From assembly GCA_023663865.1 (NCBI GenBank), contig JAMPGU010000005.1:21564-85563 (forward strand): DNA of 64,000 nucleotides, written 5' to 3'. The notes beneath the pieces are model-generated. The model was not told the DNA's origin. It did no database searches and worked only from the letters and a program-made list of their open reading frames with translations. A program made the position numbers and the translations under genes. This DNA is from Clostridium sp. Its GTDB lineage: Bacteria; Bacillota; Clostridia; Oscillospirales; Acutalibacteraceae. Shown piece by piece: positions 9,017-18,004 of the stretch (positions are counted from its first letter, which is position 1; every line of letters starts with the position of its first letter).

Positions 9017-9607
9017 ATGGCATTAGTACCTTATGTTCTTGAACAGACAAGCGCCGGCGAGCGTTCAATGGATATATATTCAAGACTTTTAAATGACAGG
9101 ATTATTGTTCTCTCCGATGAGGTGAATTCCACAACAGCTTCACTGGTTGTTGCCCAACTCCTGTTCCTTGAAGGTCAGGATAGTGAAAAGGATATCAGTT
9201 TGTATATAAACAGCCCCGGCGGCTCTGTTACAGACGGTTTAGCCATTTATGATACAATGCAGTATATTAAATGCGATGTATCAACCATTTGTATGGGTAT
9301 GGCTGCATCAATGGGTGCGTTTCTTCTGTCAAGCGGTGCAAAGGGTAAGAGAATTGCACTGCCGAACAGTTCAATTCTTATTCATCAGCCTTTAATTGGC
9401 GGCAACGGATTGACCGGTCAAACGACAGATATAGAAATTGCTGCTAAAAATTTAGTGCAGACAAAAGAGCGTTTGAATAGAATTTTGGCTGAAAATTGTT
9501 CAAAGACTGTTGAAGAGCTGGCAAGAGACACGGATAGAGATAATTGGCTTACAGCTGAAGAGGCTCTTGAATACGGTCTTATTGACAAGGTTATTGATAA
9601 GAGATAA
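9017..9607 (+). CDS. clpP: ATP-dependent Clp protease proteolytic subunit
   Basis: Serine protease that forms the barrel-shaped ClpP core and works with ClpX. 196 residues. By alignment with the family the catalytic triad is S98 (GMAASMG), H123 (LIHQP) and D175 (in RDTDRD). The in-frame reading extends far upstream into tig, but the ATG at 9017 with AAGGA ahead gives the normal N-terminus [12 protein letters not shown]. It lies 31 nt after tig and 26 nt before clpX, clearly one operon. Confidence 0.97.
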   Translation: MALVPYVLEQTSAGERSMDIYSRLLNDRIIVLSDEVNSTTASLVVAQLLFLEGQDSEKDISLYINSPGGSVTDGLAIYDTMQYIKCDVSTICMGMAASMGAFLLSSGAKGKRIALPNSSILIHQPLIGGNGLTGQTTDIEIAAKNLVQTKERLNRILAENCSKTVEELARDTDRDNWLTAEEALEYGLIDKVIDKR

Positions 9608-9633
9608 TTTTTTATAGATATTGAGGTAATTTT

Positions 9634-10923
9634 ATGGCTCGTGGTGATTCACGAAATACGATTGCACGCTGTTCCTTTTGCGGAAAAAGCGAGGCAATGG
9701 TTCACAAGTTAATTGAAGGTCCTGGGGTATTTATTTGTGATGAGTGTGTGTCACTGTGTCAGGAATTAATCTGTACCAAGTCAGACAGAAATCTCGGCAG
9801 TGATTATTCAGATGATGATAATCAGGCTTTGCCAAAGCCACAGGAAATTAAAGCTAAGCTTGATGAGTATGTAATCGGTCAGGATGATGCTAAGAAAGCA
9901 CTTTCTGTTGCCGTATATAACCATTATAAGCGTATTTACTGCGGCAAGGACAATGGCGATGTTGAGCTTCAAAAGAGTAACATTATGCTCTTAGGTCCTA
10001 CCGGTGTCGGTAAAACGATGCTGGCACAAACCTTAGCAAGGATACTCAATGTTCCTTTTGCTATCGCAGATGCTACTACATTGACTGAGGCTGGCTATGT
10101 CGGCGAGGATGTAGAAAATATTCTTCTGCGTTTAATTCAGGCAGCTGATTTCGATGTGGAAAAGGCTGAGCACGGAATTATATATGTTGATGAGATTGAT
10201 AAAATTTCACGCAAGAGTGAAAATCGTTCCATTACCAGAGATGTCAGCGGTGAGGGTGTACAGCAGGCTCTTTTAAAAATTCTTGAGGGTACTGTTTCAA
10301 ATGTACCTCCCGGAGGCGGACGAAAGCATCCTCAGCAGGAGTTTATTCAGATTGATACCAGCAATATTCTGTTTATCTGCGGCGGTGCATTTGATGGTAT
10401 AGAAAAGATTATCGAAAAGCGTATCGGCGGTAAATCTCTTGGATTTGGTGCTGATGTGGATGCACAGAAAGTGGATACTGACAGAATTATGCATCAGGCA
10501 ATTCAGCATGATTTAGTTAAGTATGGTCTGATTCCTGAGCTTATCGGCAGAGTACCTGTCATTACTGTTCTTGACAATTTGGATAAGGATGCGCTTATCC
10601 GTATTATGAAAGAACCAAAAAATTCAATATTGAAGCAATACATTAAACTGTTTTCTATGGATGATGTTGTGCTTGATTTTAAGGATGACGCTCTGGAAGC
10701 TATTGCCGATATTACCCTTGACAGAAAAACAGGAGCACGTGGCTTGAGAAGTGTTTTTGAAGCTGTGCTTAATGAATTGATGTTTAAGGTTCCCAGTGAT
10801 TCTACAATTGAGCAGGTTACCATTACAGCTGAGACTGTAAAAAACGGTGACGATCCTATAATTTTAAGAAATCCAAATAAAGAACCTAAGCAAATAACGG
10901 CAAGCAGTTTAAAAAATGCGTAA
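9634..10923 (+). CDS. clpX: ATP-dependent Clp protease ATP-binding subunit ClpX
   Basis: AAA+ unfoldase that feeds tagged or native substrates to ClpP. 429 residues. The N-terminal zinc-binding domain has C13, C16, C35 and C38. Walker A GPTGVGKT is at 121-128 and Walker B has D186-E187 in VDEIDK. The GYVGEDVE pore-loop block and sensor regions are present. It follows clpP by 26 nt with a GAGG ribosome binding site and is followed by a terminator. Confidence 0.98.
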   Translation: MARGDSRNTIARCSFCGKSEAMVHKLIEGPGVFICDECVSLCQELICTKSDRNLGSDYSDDDNQALPKPQEIKAKLDEYVIGQDDAKKALSVAVYNHYKRIYCGKDNGDVELQKSNIMLLGPTGVGKTMLAQTLARILNVPFAIADATTLTEAGYVGEDVENILLRLIQAADFDVEKAEHGIIYVDEIDKISRKSENRSITRDVSGEGVQQALLKILEGTVSNVPPGGGRKHPQQEFIQIDTSNILFICGGAFDGIEKIIEKRIGGKSLGFGADVDAQKVDTDRIMHQAIQHDLVKYGLIPELIGRVPVITVLDNLDKDALIRIMKEPKNSILKQYIKLFSMDDVVLDFKDDALEAIADITLDRKTGARGLRSVFEAVLNELMFKVPSDSTIEQVTITAETVKNGDDPIILRNPNKEPKQITASSLKNA

Positions 10924-10931
10924 AATAGAGT

Positions 10932-10964
10932 AAAAAGGCAACTTTAATGTTGCCTTTTTTATTT
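10932..10964 (+). terminator. Terminator after clpX
   Basis: Stem AAAAAGGCAAC (10932-10942) with GTTGCCTTTTT, TTTAAT loop, followed by a T-rich run. It separates clpX from lon. Confidence 0.9.
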
Positions 10965-11019
10965 TAATATTATATAATTATTGTAATTTATTTTTGATAG
11001 ATTATAAGTAGGTTTTTAT

Positions 11020-13428
11020 ATGAGTGATATAGATATTCTTGATAACACAATAGAGCTTCCGGTTATTCCGCTGAGAGGGTTGGTTGTTTTTCCGGATATG
11101 ATTCTTCACTTTGATGTTGGAAGAAAGAAAAGTGTAGCCGCCCTGAAAAATGCAATGCAGACAAATCAAAAGGTATTTCTTGTTTGCCAGCGTGACGCTG
11201 CAGTTGATGAACCGAATATTGATGAAATGTTTGATATCGGCGTAATCTGCTCTATTAAGCAGATGATTAGAATTCCAAACAGTGATAATCTCAGAGTGGT
11301 TGTTGAGGGTTTAAACCGTGGTGCGTTAATGAGTATTACGCAGATTAAGCCTTATATCAGTGCTGTAATAGAGAAAATTTCTGATGAAAAGGGTGCCGTG
11401 AACTCTAATGAGGAAAAGGCATATAAACGTGCACTTCTTAAAGAATTTGAAAGATATGCATCCCTAATGCCAAAAATCAGCAATGATGTTAAAGCACGTG
11501 TAATATCAATTGATTCCATTAGTGAATTGGTGGATTACATTTGTTCAAACACATTTCTTGAATATAATGATAAGCAGCTTGTATTATCAACATTAAATCC
11601 TTTTGAGAGATTGGCTAATTTGCTGGTATCCTTAAAAAAAGAAAATTCTACGCTTGAAATTGAGCAGGAAATTCACGATAAAGTGCAGGATGAAATTGAC
11701 AAAAATCAGCGTGAGTATTATCTGAGAGAGGAATTAAAGGTAATTTCGGAGTCTTTGGGTGAGACAGAAAGTCCAATTGAAGAGGCTGACGAATATAGAA
11801 AGAAAATTAACGCCCTCAGCTGTTCTCAGGAAATAAAGGACAAGCTTTTAAAGGAATGTGACAAGCTTGTAAAAATGCCCGGCAGCTCCCACGAAGGAAC
11901 TGTTGTTAGAAATTATCTGGATAAATGTCTGGAAATTCCTTTTGGAAAATTCACTAAGGATAATATTAAACTTGACAGAGCTCGGAAAATTCTCGACAAG
12001 GACCATTACGGACTGGATAAAGTCAAAGAGCGTGTAGTTGATGCACTGGCTGTTTATAAAAGAAATCCTGATTTTAAAGGTCAGATTATATGCCTTGCCG
12101 GTCCTCCGGGTGTCGGTAAGACATCTGTTGTTAAAAGTTTGGCTGCAGGTATGAACAGAAAATATATTCGTGTTGCCCTTGGTGGTATTCACGATGAGGC
12201 AGAAATCAGAGGTCATAGAAAGACTTATATCGGCTCAATGCCGGGAAGAATTGTTGATGCTGTTATAAAGAGCGGTGTAATGAATCCCGTTATTTTGCTT
12301 GATGAAATAGACAAGATTGGTAATGATTACAAGGGTGATCCGTCATCCGCTTTGCTGGAGGCTTTGGACCCTGAGCAGAATAATACATTTACCGACCATT
12401 ATATTGACTTCCCTGTAGATTTGAGTAAAGTTATGTTCATAACCACTGCCAATGATATTTCAGGAATATCTGCGCCTTTATTTGACCGTATGGAGGTTAT
12501 TGAACTTAATTCCTATACTGCGGAGGAAAAATTCCACATTGCTAAGGAGCATTTGGTTAAGCAGGAAATGGCAAAGCATTCTCTAAATGCCAGGGAGCTT
12601 AAAATAAGCGATGATGCCATTTACGATATAATTGACAGCTATACAAGGGAAGCCGGTGTCAGACAGCTGAAGAAAAGGATTGCAGAAATTTGCAGAAAAG
12701 CAGTTGTTGCACTGGAATGCGGTTCAAAAACGTTTAAGGTTACAGATAAAAATATTGAAGAGGTTTTGGGCAAGAAAAAATATCATCCTGAAAAAATTAA
12801 CGAAAACAACCTTGTCGGTACAGTTAACGGACTGGCTTGGACAAGCGTCGGCGGAACAATGCTTCCGATTGAAGTATCTGCTTTGGACGGTACAGGCAAA
12901 ATAGAATTAACTGGTAATCTGGGTGACGTTATGCAGGAGAGCGCCAAAACTGCTGTTTCGTATGTTCGTTCCAAGGCGTGCGAGTTTGGTATTGATACAG
13001 ACTTTTATAAGACGAAGGATATACATATTCATGCTCCGGAGAATGCCATTCAAAAAGATGGCCCATCCGCGGGTTTGGCAATTACAACAGCCCTTGTCAG
13101 TGAGCTTACGGGAATAGCAATTAAAGCAGATGTTGCGATGACCGGTGAAATCAGTCTTAAAGGCAGGGCTATGGCAATTGGCGGTCTCAAGGAAAAATCT
13201 ATGGCTGCATATAAGGCAGGCTGCCATACAGTAATCATTCCATATGAGAATGAAAAGGATTTATCTGAAATTTCCGACGAGGTTAAGAATTCCATAGAGT
13301 TTGTAACGGTGTCAAATTTTGAACAGGTTATTCCTGTTGCTTTGGAAAAATCCGTTAATAGTAAAGCAAATAAAAACAATGTAATTGTAGCTGCCAATAA
13401 AACACAGCAGTCAGCAATTACGCAGTAG
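11020..13428 (+). CDS. lon: ATP-dependent protease Lon (LonA)
   Basis: AAA+ serine protease degrading damaged and regulatory proteins. 802 residues with the full LonA layout: N-terminal substrate domain opening LPVIPLRGLVVFP, helical region, AAA+ domain with Walker A GPPGVGKT at 361-368, and protease domain with the Ser-Lys dyad S683 (KDGPSAG) and K726, 43 residues apart as in the family. The C-terminal tail of about 20 residues is low complexity (KANKNN...). ysxC follows after 7 nt, an order shared with Bacillus subtilis. Confidence 0.98.
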   Translation: MSDIDILDNTIELPVIPLRGLVVFPDMILHFDVGRKKSVAALKNAMQTNQKVFLVCQRDAAVDEPNIDEMFDIGVICSIKQMIRIPNSDNLRVVVEGLNRGALMSITQIKPYISAVIEKISDEKGAVNSNEEKAYKRALLKEFERYASLMPKISNDVKARVISIDSISELVDYICSNTFLEYNDKQLVLSTLNPFERLANLLVSLKKENSTLEIEQEIHDKVQDEIDKNQREYYLREELKVISESLGETESPIEEADEYRKKINALSCSQEIKDKLLKECDKLVKMPGSSHEGTVVRNYLDKCLEIPFGKFTKDNIKLDRARKILDKDHYGLDKVKERVVDALAVYKRNPDFKGQIICLAGPPGVGKTSVVKSLAAGMNRKYIRVALGGIHDEAEIRGHRKTYIGSMPGRIVDAVIKSGVMNPVILLDEIDKIGNDYKGDPSSALLEALDPEQNNTFTDHYIDFPVDLSKVMFITTANDISGISAPLFDRMEVIELNSYTAEEKFHIAKEHLVKQEMAKHSLNARELKISDDAIYDIIDSYTREAGVRQLKKRIAEICRKAVVALECGSKTFKVTDKNIEEVLGKKKYHPEKINENNLVGTVNGLAWTSVGGTMLPIEVSALDGTGKIELTGNLGDVMQESAKTAVSYVRSKACEFGIDTDFYKTKDIHIHAPENAIQKDGPSAGLAITTALVSELTGIAIKADVAMTGEISLKGRAMAIGGLKEKSMAAYKAGCHTVIIPYENEKDLSEISDEVKNSIEFVTVSNFEQVIPVALEKSVNSKANKNNVIVAANKTQQSAITQ

Positions 13429-13435
13429 GTGTAAA

Positions 13436-14029
13436 ATGAATTATAATAAAGCTGAGTTTGAACGATCTTATGGTATTTCATCACAGCTTCCTGAAAGCAA
13501 TGAGCCTGAAATCGCATTTGCAGGAAGATCAAATGTCGGCAAAAGCTCATTACTGAATAAACTGTTCAACAGGAAACAGCTTGCACGTGTCAGCTCTGTT
13601 CCGGGAAAAACAATTACAATCAATTTTTATAATGTAGATGACATTAAATTTGTTGATTTGCCGGGATATGGATATGCAAAGATAAGCAAGCAGGAGCTCA
13701 ATCGCTTTGGTGAATTGATGGAGGGTTATTTCCAGTCCGAGCGAAACATAGCACTTGTTGTTCAGCTTATTGATATGCGTCACCCTCTGACAAAGGATGA
13801 TGAGGGTATGATTGCTTTTATGAAGCAGATGAATATTCCATTTATCATAGTTATGACAAAGGCTGACAAGCTAAAGAAGAAAGCCTATGCAGAAAGATTA
13901 AGGCTATCCAAGCAGGAGCTGGCGTTTGCCGGGGATGTTCCTGTTGTGCCGTTCTCTGCTATTACAGGGCAGGGCATTAACGGAATTAAAAATTATATTG
14001 AAAAATCAATTTGTGATGGAGGACAATAA
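13436..14029 (+). CDS. ysxC: Ribosome biogenesis GTPase YsxC/EngB
   Basis: GTPase of the EngB/YihA family, required for 50S assembly. 197 residues. G1 motif GRSNVGKSS at 30-38, G3 DLPGYGYAK, and G4 TKADK are visible. It starts 7 nt after lon, the standard lon-ysxC pairing, and is followed 2 nt later by the decarboxylase gene. Confidence 0.96.
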   Translation: MNYNKAEFERSYGISSQLPESNEPEIAFAGRSNVGKSSLLNKLFNRKQLARVSSVPGKTITINFYNVDDIKFVDLPGYGYAKISKQELNRFGELMEGYFQSERNIALVVQLIDMRHPLTKDDEGMIAFMKQMNIPFIIVMTKADKLKKKAYAERLRLSKQELAFAGDVPVVPFSAITGQGINGIKNYIEKSICDGGQ

Positions 14030-14031
14030 AT

Positions 14032-15306
14032 ATGGCAAAGGTACCATTTGTTTCAAAAGAGAAGGTTGAGGAAATTGCGGCTTCTATTCCAACCCCTTTT
14101 CATCTGTATGACGAGGCAGGTATAAGAAAGAATGTAAGTGATTTAAAAAAGGCATTTGCATGGAATAAGGGCTATAAGGAATATTTTGCAGTAAAGGCAA
14201 CACCGAATCCTTTTTTGATTAATATTCTTCGTGAATACGGCTGCGGCTGTGACTGCTCTTCAAAAACGGAGCTTATGATGTCAAAAACAATCGGCGCTAC
14301 CGGTGATGATATTATGTTTTCATCAAATGATACACCGATTGAGGAATTTAAGTATTGCAATGATTTAGGCGGTATTATCAATTTGGATGATATTACACAT
14401 ATTGACGCAGTTGAAAAGGCTTGCGGCAAGCTGCCTAAAAAAATGAGCTGCCGATATAATCCGGGTGGAATTTTTAAAATTTCAAATGATATTATGGACA
14501 ATCCCGGTGATGCCAAGTATGGAATGACAACAGAGCAGATTTATGAGGCGTTCAGAATTTTAAAAGAAAAGGGCGTTGAAGAATTTGGTATTCATTCCTT
14601 CTTATGCTCAAATACTGTTACAAATGAGTATTACCCAATGCTTGCTAAGCTGCTTTTTGAATTGGCTGCAGACTTAAAAGCAAAGCTGAATGTACATATT
14701 ACCTTTATTAATCTTTCCGGCGGAATCGGTATTCCTTACAGACCTGATCAGGAGCCAAATGATATTTTCGTGATTGGCGAAGGTGTAAGAAAGGCATATG
14801 AAGAAGTTTTAGTTCCTGCCGGTATGGACGACGTATCTATTTATACCGAGCTTGGCAGATATATGATGGGACCTTATGGTGGTCTTGTAACAAAGGCAAT
14901 TAACGAAAAGCATACGCATAAGGAATATATCGGTGTTGATGCATGTGCTGTAAATCTGATGCGTCCGGCAATTTACGGGGCATATCACCATATTACAGTG
15001 CTTGGCAAGGAAAACAGTCCTTGTGACAATAAATACGATATTACAGGCTCTCTGTGCGAAAATTGTGATAAGTTTGCGATTGACAGAATGCTGCCTAAGA
15101 TTGATATGGGCGATTATTTATTTATCCATGACGCCGGTGCTCACGGCTTTTCTATGGGCTATAACTATAATGGTAAGCTGAAAAGCGCTGAGGTGTTATT
15201 AAAAGAAGACGGCTCCTTTAAAATGATCAGAAGAGCAGAAACACCAAAGGATTATTTCCAGACCTTTGATTGCTTCGATTTTTATGATGAGCTGATTAAA
15301 GAATAA
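14032..15306 (+). CDS. lysA: Diaminopimelate decarboxylase-like PLP enzyme
   Basis: Fold type III PLP decarboxylase, most likely converting meso-diaminopimelate to lysine. 424 residues. The PLP lysine is K55 in YFAVKATPNP; the glycine-rich NLSGGIG loop and the GSLCENCD block (matching the family's CESxD active-site motif) are present. The usual HxGS motif is replaced by HSFLCSN at 188-194, so it belongs to a divergent branch. It could act on a related basic amino acid substrate, though diaminopimelate is the best guess. GGAGG ribosome binding site; terminator directly downstream. Confidence 0.85.
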   Translation: MAKVPFVSKEKVEEIAASIPTPFHLYDEAGIRKNVSDLKKAFAWNKGYKEYFAVKATPNPFLINILREYGCGCDCSSKTELMMSKTIGATGDDIMFSSNDTPIEEFKYCNDLGGIINLDDITHIDAVEKACGKLPKKMSCRYNPGGIFKISNDIMDNPGDAKYGMTTEQIYEAFRILKEKGVEEFGIHSFLCSNTVTNEYYPMLAKLLFELAADLKAKLNVHITFINLSGGIGIPYRPDQEPNDIFVIGEGVRKAYEEVLVPAGMDDVSIYTELGRYMMGPYGGLVTKAINEKHTHKEYIGVDACAVNLMRPAIYGAYHHITVLGKENSPCDNKYDITGSLCENCDKFAIDRMLPKIDMGDYLFIHDAGAHGFSMGYNYNGKLKSAEVLLKEDGSFKMIRRAETPKDYFQTFDCFDFYDELIKE

Positions 15307-15318
15307 TATATTTGACGA

Positions 15319-15349
15319 ATCCCTGAATTTATTTCAGGGATTTTTCTTT
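15319..15349 (+). terminator. Terminator after the lysA-like gene
   Basis: 10-bp stem AATCCCTGAA (15319-15328) with TTCAGGGATT (15333-15342), followed by TTTCTTT. Confidence 0.88.
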
Positions 15350-15375
15350 ACTTTCACGATTTAGTGTGTTACAAT
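15347..15375 (+). promoter_or_regulatory. Predicted promoter of the yerC-methyltransferase-hslO genes
   Basis: TTTACT (15347-15352), 17-nt spacer, TACAAT (15370-15375) with extended TGT. It begins in the tail of the preceding terminator. Confidence 0.55.
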
Positions 15376-15402
15376 ATCCTCGGATAATCGTTAGGGGGTT
15401 AT

Positions 15403-15711
15403 ATGATGAGCAGAAGATTACAGGACGATAATCTGGACTTTTTATTTAAAGCTGTTTTAGCATTAGAGAATACGGATGAATGCTATGACTTTTTTGAGGA
15501 TTTATGCACAATTCAGGAGTTGAAGGCAATCAGTCAAAGACTTGTTGTTGCAAAAATGCTTAGTGAAAAATGTGTTTATACAGATATAGTAAATGCTACC
15601 GGTGCATCTACAGCTACCATCAGCCGTGTTAATCGTTCACTTCAATATGGATGTGATGGTTATGATAAAATATTTGAAAGAATCAGAGAACAAGAAGACG
15701 ATGAGTTATAA
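15403..15711 (+). CDS. YerC/YecD family TrpR-like regulator
   Basis: A 102-residue DNA-binding protein of the TrpR-like YerC/YecD family. The core IQELKAISQRLVVAKML and the helix-turn-helix region (ATGASTATISRVNRSLQYG) are visible. It resembles the tryptophan repressor fold, but the ligand and targets of this subfamily are not known. Two ATGs in tandem (15403, 15406) follow an AGGGGG ribosome binding site. It overlaps the next gene by 11 nt. Confidence 0.88.
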   Translation: MMSRRLQDDNLDFLFKAVLALENTDECYDFFEDLCTIQELKAISQRLVVAKMLSEKCVYTDIVNATGASTATISRVNRSLQYGCDGYDKIFERIREQEDDEL

Positions 15712-16423
15712 TATATTTGCTGCGTATTATGACAGATTAACTGAAAATGTGGATTATAAGGTTAGAAGTGATTACATTTCTAACTTTTTTTCTAAATATA
15801 AAAGAAGTTGCAGGAATGTTCTTGACCTTGCCTGCGGAACAGGCAGTATTACAGAGTGCTTGACGGATAAGGGTTACAATGTGCTGGGAATAGATTTATC
15901 GAATGATATGCTGTCCATAGCTTCTGAAAAGTGTCCTGATGTCGGCTTTATCTGCGCAGATATGACTAATTTTAAACTGCACAAAAAGGTTGATGCTTGT
16001 ATTTGCGGTCTGGATAGTATTAATCATTTGAAATCTATTGAGGATGTAGGCAAATGCTTTTCCTGTGTTGCAGATTGCCTGAATGACGGAGGCTTATTCA
16101 TATTTGACGTAAATACTGAATTTAAGCACGAGAATATTCTTGCTGATAATACTTTTGTATTTGACGAAGATGATTTCTTTCTCAGCTGGGACAATGAATA
16201 TCTCGGTGACGGAGCTGTCAGAATTTTACTGGACTTTTTTGTATTTAATGGTAAATCCTATGACAGATTCAGCGAAGAATTTACGGAAAAGGCTTATTCA
16301 GTAAGGGAATTAAAATCTAAATTAGCTTCCTTTGAAATCATTGGTATATATGATGAGCTTACGGAGAACGAGCCAAAGGAAGATAGTGAAAGAATATATT
16401 TTGTATGTAAAAAGGTGAAATAA
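15701..16423 (+). CDS. Class I SAM-dependent methyltransferase
   Basis: A 240-residue methyltransferase. The SAM-binding glycine motif DLACGTGS is at residues 42-49, followed by the acidic GIDLS strand and an ADMTNF adenine-contact region. The ATG at 15701 overlaps the end of the yerC-type gene and gives the usual start (MSYNIFAAYYDRL). Its stop overlaps the hslO start (TAATG). The substrate cannot be predicted; the tight packing suggests only shared expression. Confidence 0.85.
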   Translation: MSYNIFAAYYDRLTENVDYKVRSDYISNFFSKYKRSCRNVLDLACGTGSITECLTDKGYNVLGIDLSNDMLSIASEKCPDVGFICADMTNFKLHKKVDACICGLDSINHLKSIEDVGKCFSCVADCLNDGGLFIFDVNTEFKHENILADNTFVFDEDDFFLSWDNEYLGDGAVRILLDFFVFNGKSYDRFSEEFTEKAYSVRELKSKLASFEIIGIYDELTENEPKEDSERIYFVCKKVK

Positions 16424-17292
16424 TGGGAAAGATAGTTAGATATATTACTGAGGATGGCAGTGCCTTTATCATCGCTGCGGATACTACCGATGTTGTTGCT
16501 AAGGCTGAGCAGATTCATACAACCTCAGCTGTTAATTCTGCTGCCTTGGGCAGACTTATGACTGCTGCGTCCATGATGGGCGATATGATGAAGGGTGAGG
16601 ATGACAGCATTACACTCAGGCTGAACGGAGGCGGACCGGCAGGCTCCATTATTGCAGTTTCCGATAGCAGCGGTAATGTGAGAGGCTATGTGCAAAATCC
16701 GATTGTTGAAATTCCTTTAAATGAAAAAGGCAAATTAGATGTAAAAGGAACAGTAGGAACAAATGGTTATCTTTATGTAATGAAGGACATAGGATTAAAA
16801 GAGCCGTATATCAGCCAGACGGAAATCGTCAGCGGTGAGATTGCAGAGGATATCACAAATTATTATGTTAGTTCAGAGCAGACACCGACAGTTTGCGCGT
16901 TAGGTGTGCTTGTAGATAAGGATTTAACTGTTGCAAAATCAGGCGGATTTCTTATTCAGCTTTTGCCATTTTGTCCTGATGAAATGATTGATAAGATTGA
17001 GTATGCGATGCAGTCAATTGAGCCGGTAACAACGATGCTCAGTAATGGTATGACCCCTGACGATATTGCGAAAACAGCAATGAAGGGAATTGAAATCAGC
17101 AAGCTGGATGAAAGCGAGATTGCGTATAAATGCAACTGCTCACGTGAAAGGGTAGAGGGCGCACTTATTTCAACCGGCAGGGAATCACTGGAGGAAATGA
17201 TTAATGAGGGCGAAAATGTTAATGTTGAGTGTCACTTCTGTGAAAAGTCATACACATTTACCCCTGATGATATAAAGAAGCTTTTAAGTTGA
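16423..17292 (+). CDS. hslO: Redox-regulated chaperone Hsp33
   Basis: Chaperone holdase activated by oxidation. 289 residues. The C-terminal zinc site is visible as C237-x-C239 and C270-xx-C273, the four cysteines whose oxidation switches the protein on. The N-terminal domain shows LGRLMTAASMMG and GGGPAGSI, typical of the family. The start overlaps the methyltransferase stop by one base. Confidence 0.96.
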   Translation: MGKIVRYITEDGSAFIIAADTTDVVAKAEQIHTTSAVNSAALGRLMTAASMMGDMMKGEDDSITLRLNGGGPAGSIIAVSDSSGNVRGYVQNPIVEIPLNEKGKLDVKGTVGTNGYLYVMKDIGLKEPYISQTEIVSGEIAEDITNYYVSSEQTPTVCALGVLVDKDLTVAKSGGFLIQLLPFCPDEMIDKIEYAMQSIEPVTTMLSNGMTPDDIAKTAMKGIEISKLDESEIAYKCNCSRERVEGALISTGRESLEEMINEGENVNVECHFCEKSYTFTPDDIKKLLS

Positions 17293-17345
17293 TTTTATTG
17301 ATTTTGAAGGAAATAAAAAAAGTTTTAAAAAGTTAAAAAAAAGTA

Positions 17346-17374
17346 TTGACTTTTCTTAACACTTATTGTATTAT
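17346..17374 (+). promoter_or_regulatory. Predicted strong promoter of the tRNA cluster
   Basis: TTGACT (17346-17351), 17-nt spacer, TATTAT (17369-17374). The expected start is near 17381, where a GTCGC/GCGAC hairpin (17382-17386 with 17393-17397) opens the transcript. Confidence 0.75.
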
Positions 17375-17405
17375 ATAACACGTCGCAAGACCGCGACACA
17401 CACGT

Positions 17406-17481
17406 GGGAGCATAGCTCAGCTGGGAGAGCATCTGCCTTACAAGCAGAGGGTCACAGGTTCGAGCCCTGTTGTTCCCACCA
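17406..17481 (+). tRNA. tRNA-Val (TAC)
   Basis: Full cloverleaf: acceptor GGGAGCA pairs with TGTTCCC, anticodon loop TTACAAG gives anticodon TAC, T-loop TTCGAGC is present, and CCA is encoded at the 3' end. Confidence 0.97.
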
Positions 17482-17484
17482 AAT

Positions 17485-17561
17485 GGCCCGGTAGTTCAGT
17501 TGGTTAGAACGCTAGCCTGTCACGCTAGAGGTCGACGGTTCGAGCCCGTTCCGGGTCGCCA
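17485..17561 (+). tRNA. tRNA-Asp (GTC)
   Basis: Acceptor GGCCCGG pairs with CCGGGTC; the anticodon loop CTGTCAC gives GTC; T-loop TTCGAGC; CCA encoded. Three nt separate it from tRNA-Val. Confidence 0.97.
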
Positions 17562-17566
17562 TTTGT

Positions 17567-17642
<76 letters not shown>

Positions 17643-17647
17643 CATAT

Positions 17648-17723
17648 GCGGATGTAGCTCACCCGGTAGAGCGCAACCTTGCCAAGGTTGAGGTAGCGAG
17701 TTCGAGCCTCGTCATCCGCTCCA
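17648..17723 (+). tRNA. tRNA-Gly (GCC)
   Basis: Acceptor GCGGATG pairs perfectly with CATCCGC; anticodon loop TTGCCAA gives GCC; T-loop TTCGAGC; CCA encoded. Confidence 0.97.
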
Positions 17724-17734
17724 TTGTTAACTAG

Positions 17735-17754
17735 GGCTTCTGTTGAAGCCTTTT
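17735..17754 (+). terminator. Weak terminator-like hairpin between tRNA-Gly and tRNA-Cys
   Basis: GGCTTC (17735-17740), TGTT loop, GAAGCC (17745-17750), then TTTTATATATA. The short T-run suggests partial termination or a processing site. Confidence 0.5.
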
Positions 17755-17764
17755 ATATATAGAT

Positions 17765-17839
17765 GGCACCATAGCCAAGTGGTAAGGCAGAGCTCTGCAA
17801 AAGCTTTACGCCCCAGTTCAAATCTGGGTGGTGCCTCCA
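17765..17839 (+). tRNA. tRNA-Cys (GCA)
   Basis: Acceptor GGCACCA pairs with TGGTGCC; anticodon loop CTGCAAA gives GCA; T-loop TTCAAAT; CCA encoded. It is set off from the other four by a hairpin. Confidence 0.96.
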
Positions 17840-17844
17840 ATTTG

Positions 17845-17877
17845 AAAAGTCGCTTAATTGCGGCTTTTTCTTTTTTT
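17845..17877 (+). terminator. Terminator after the tRNA cluster
   Basis: Stem AAAGTCGC with GCGGCTTT (one G-T pair) around a TTAATT loop, followed by TTCTTTTTTT. Confidence 0.85.
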
Positions 17878-17914
17878 AATCTATTTTTTGTGACATCTTT
17901 TATTTGTAATTCTA

Positions 17915-17943
17915 TTGTAATATTTTATGTATTGTATTATTAT
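17915..17943 (+). promoter_or_regulatory. Predicted promoter of the arabinose operon
   Basis: TTGTAA (17915-17920), 17-nt spacer, TATTAT (17938-17943). The region is very AT-rich, so neighbouring matches exist; this one has the right spacing and lies upstream of the palindrome. Confidence 0.45.
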
Positions 17944-17974
17944 ATATTATAATATAAAATAATAATGATTTATT

Positions 17975-17990
17975 ATAATGTATACATTAT
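17975..17990. promoter_or_regulatory. 16-bp perfect palindrome, candidate operator of the ara operon
   Basis: ATAATGTATACATTAT reads the same on both strands. It sits about 25 nt after the predicted transcription start and 14 nt before the first ara start codon, where a bound repressor would block transcription. Arabinose operons in Firmicutes are commonly controlled by AraR, a GntR/LacI-type repressor that binds a 16-bp palindrome, but the sequence differs from the Bacillus AraR site, so the binding protein is unknown. Confidence 0.5.
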
Positions 17991-18004
17991 TGAGAGGTAG
18001 CTAT

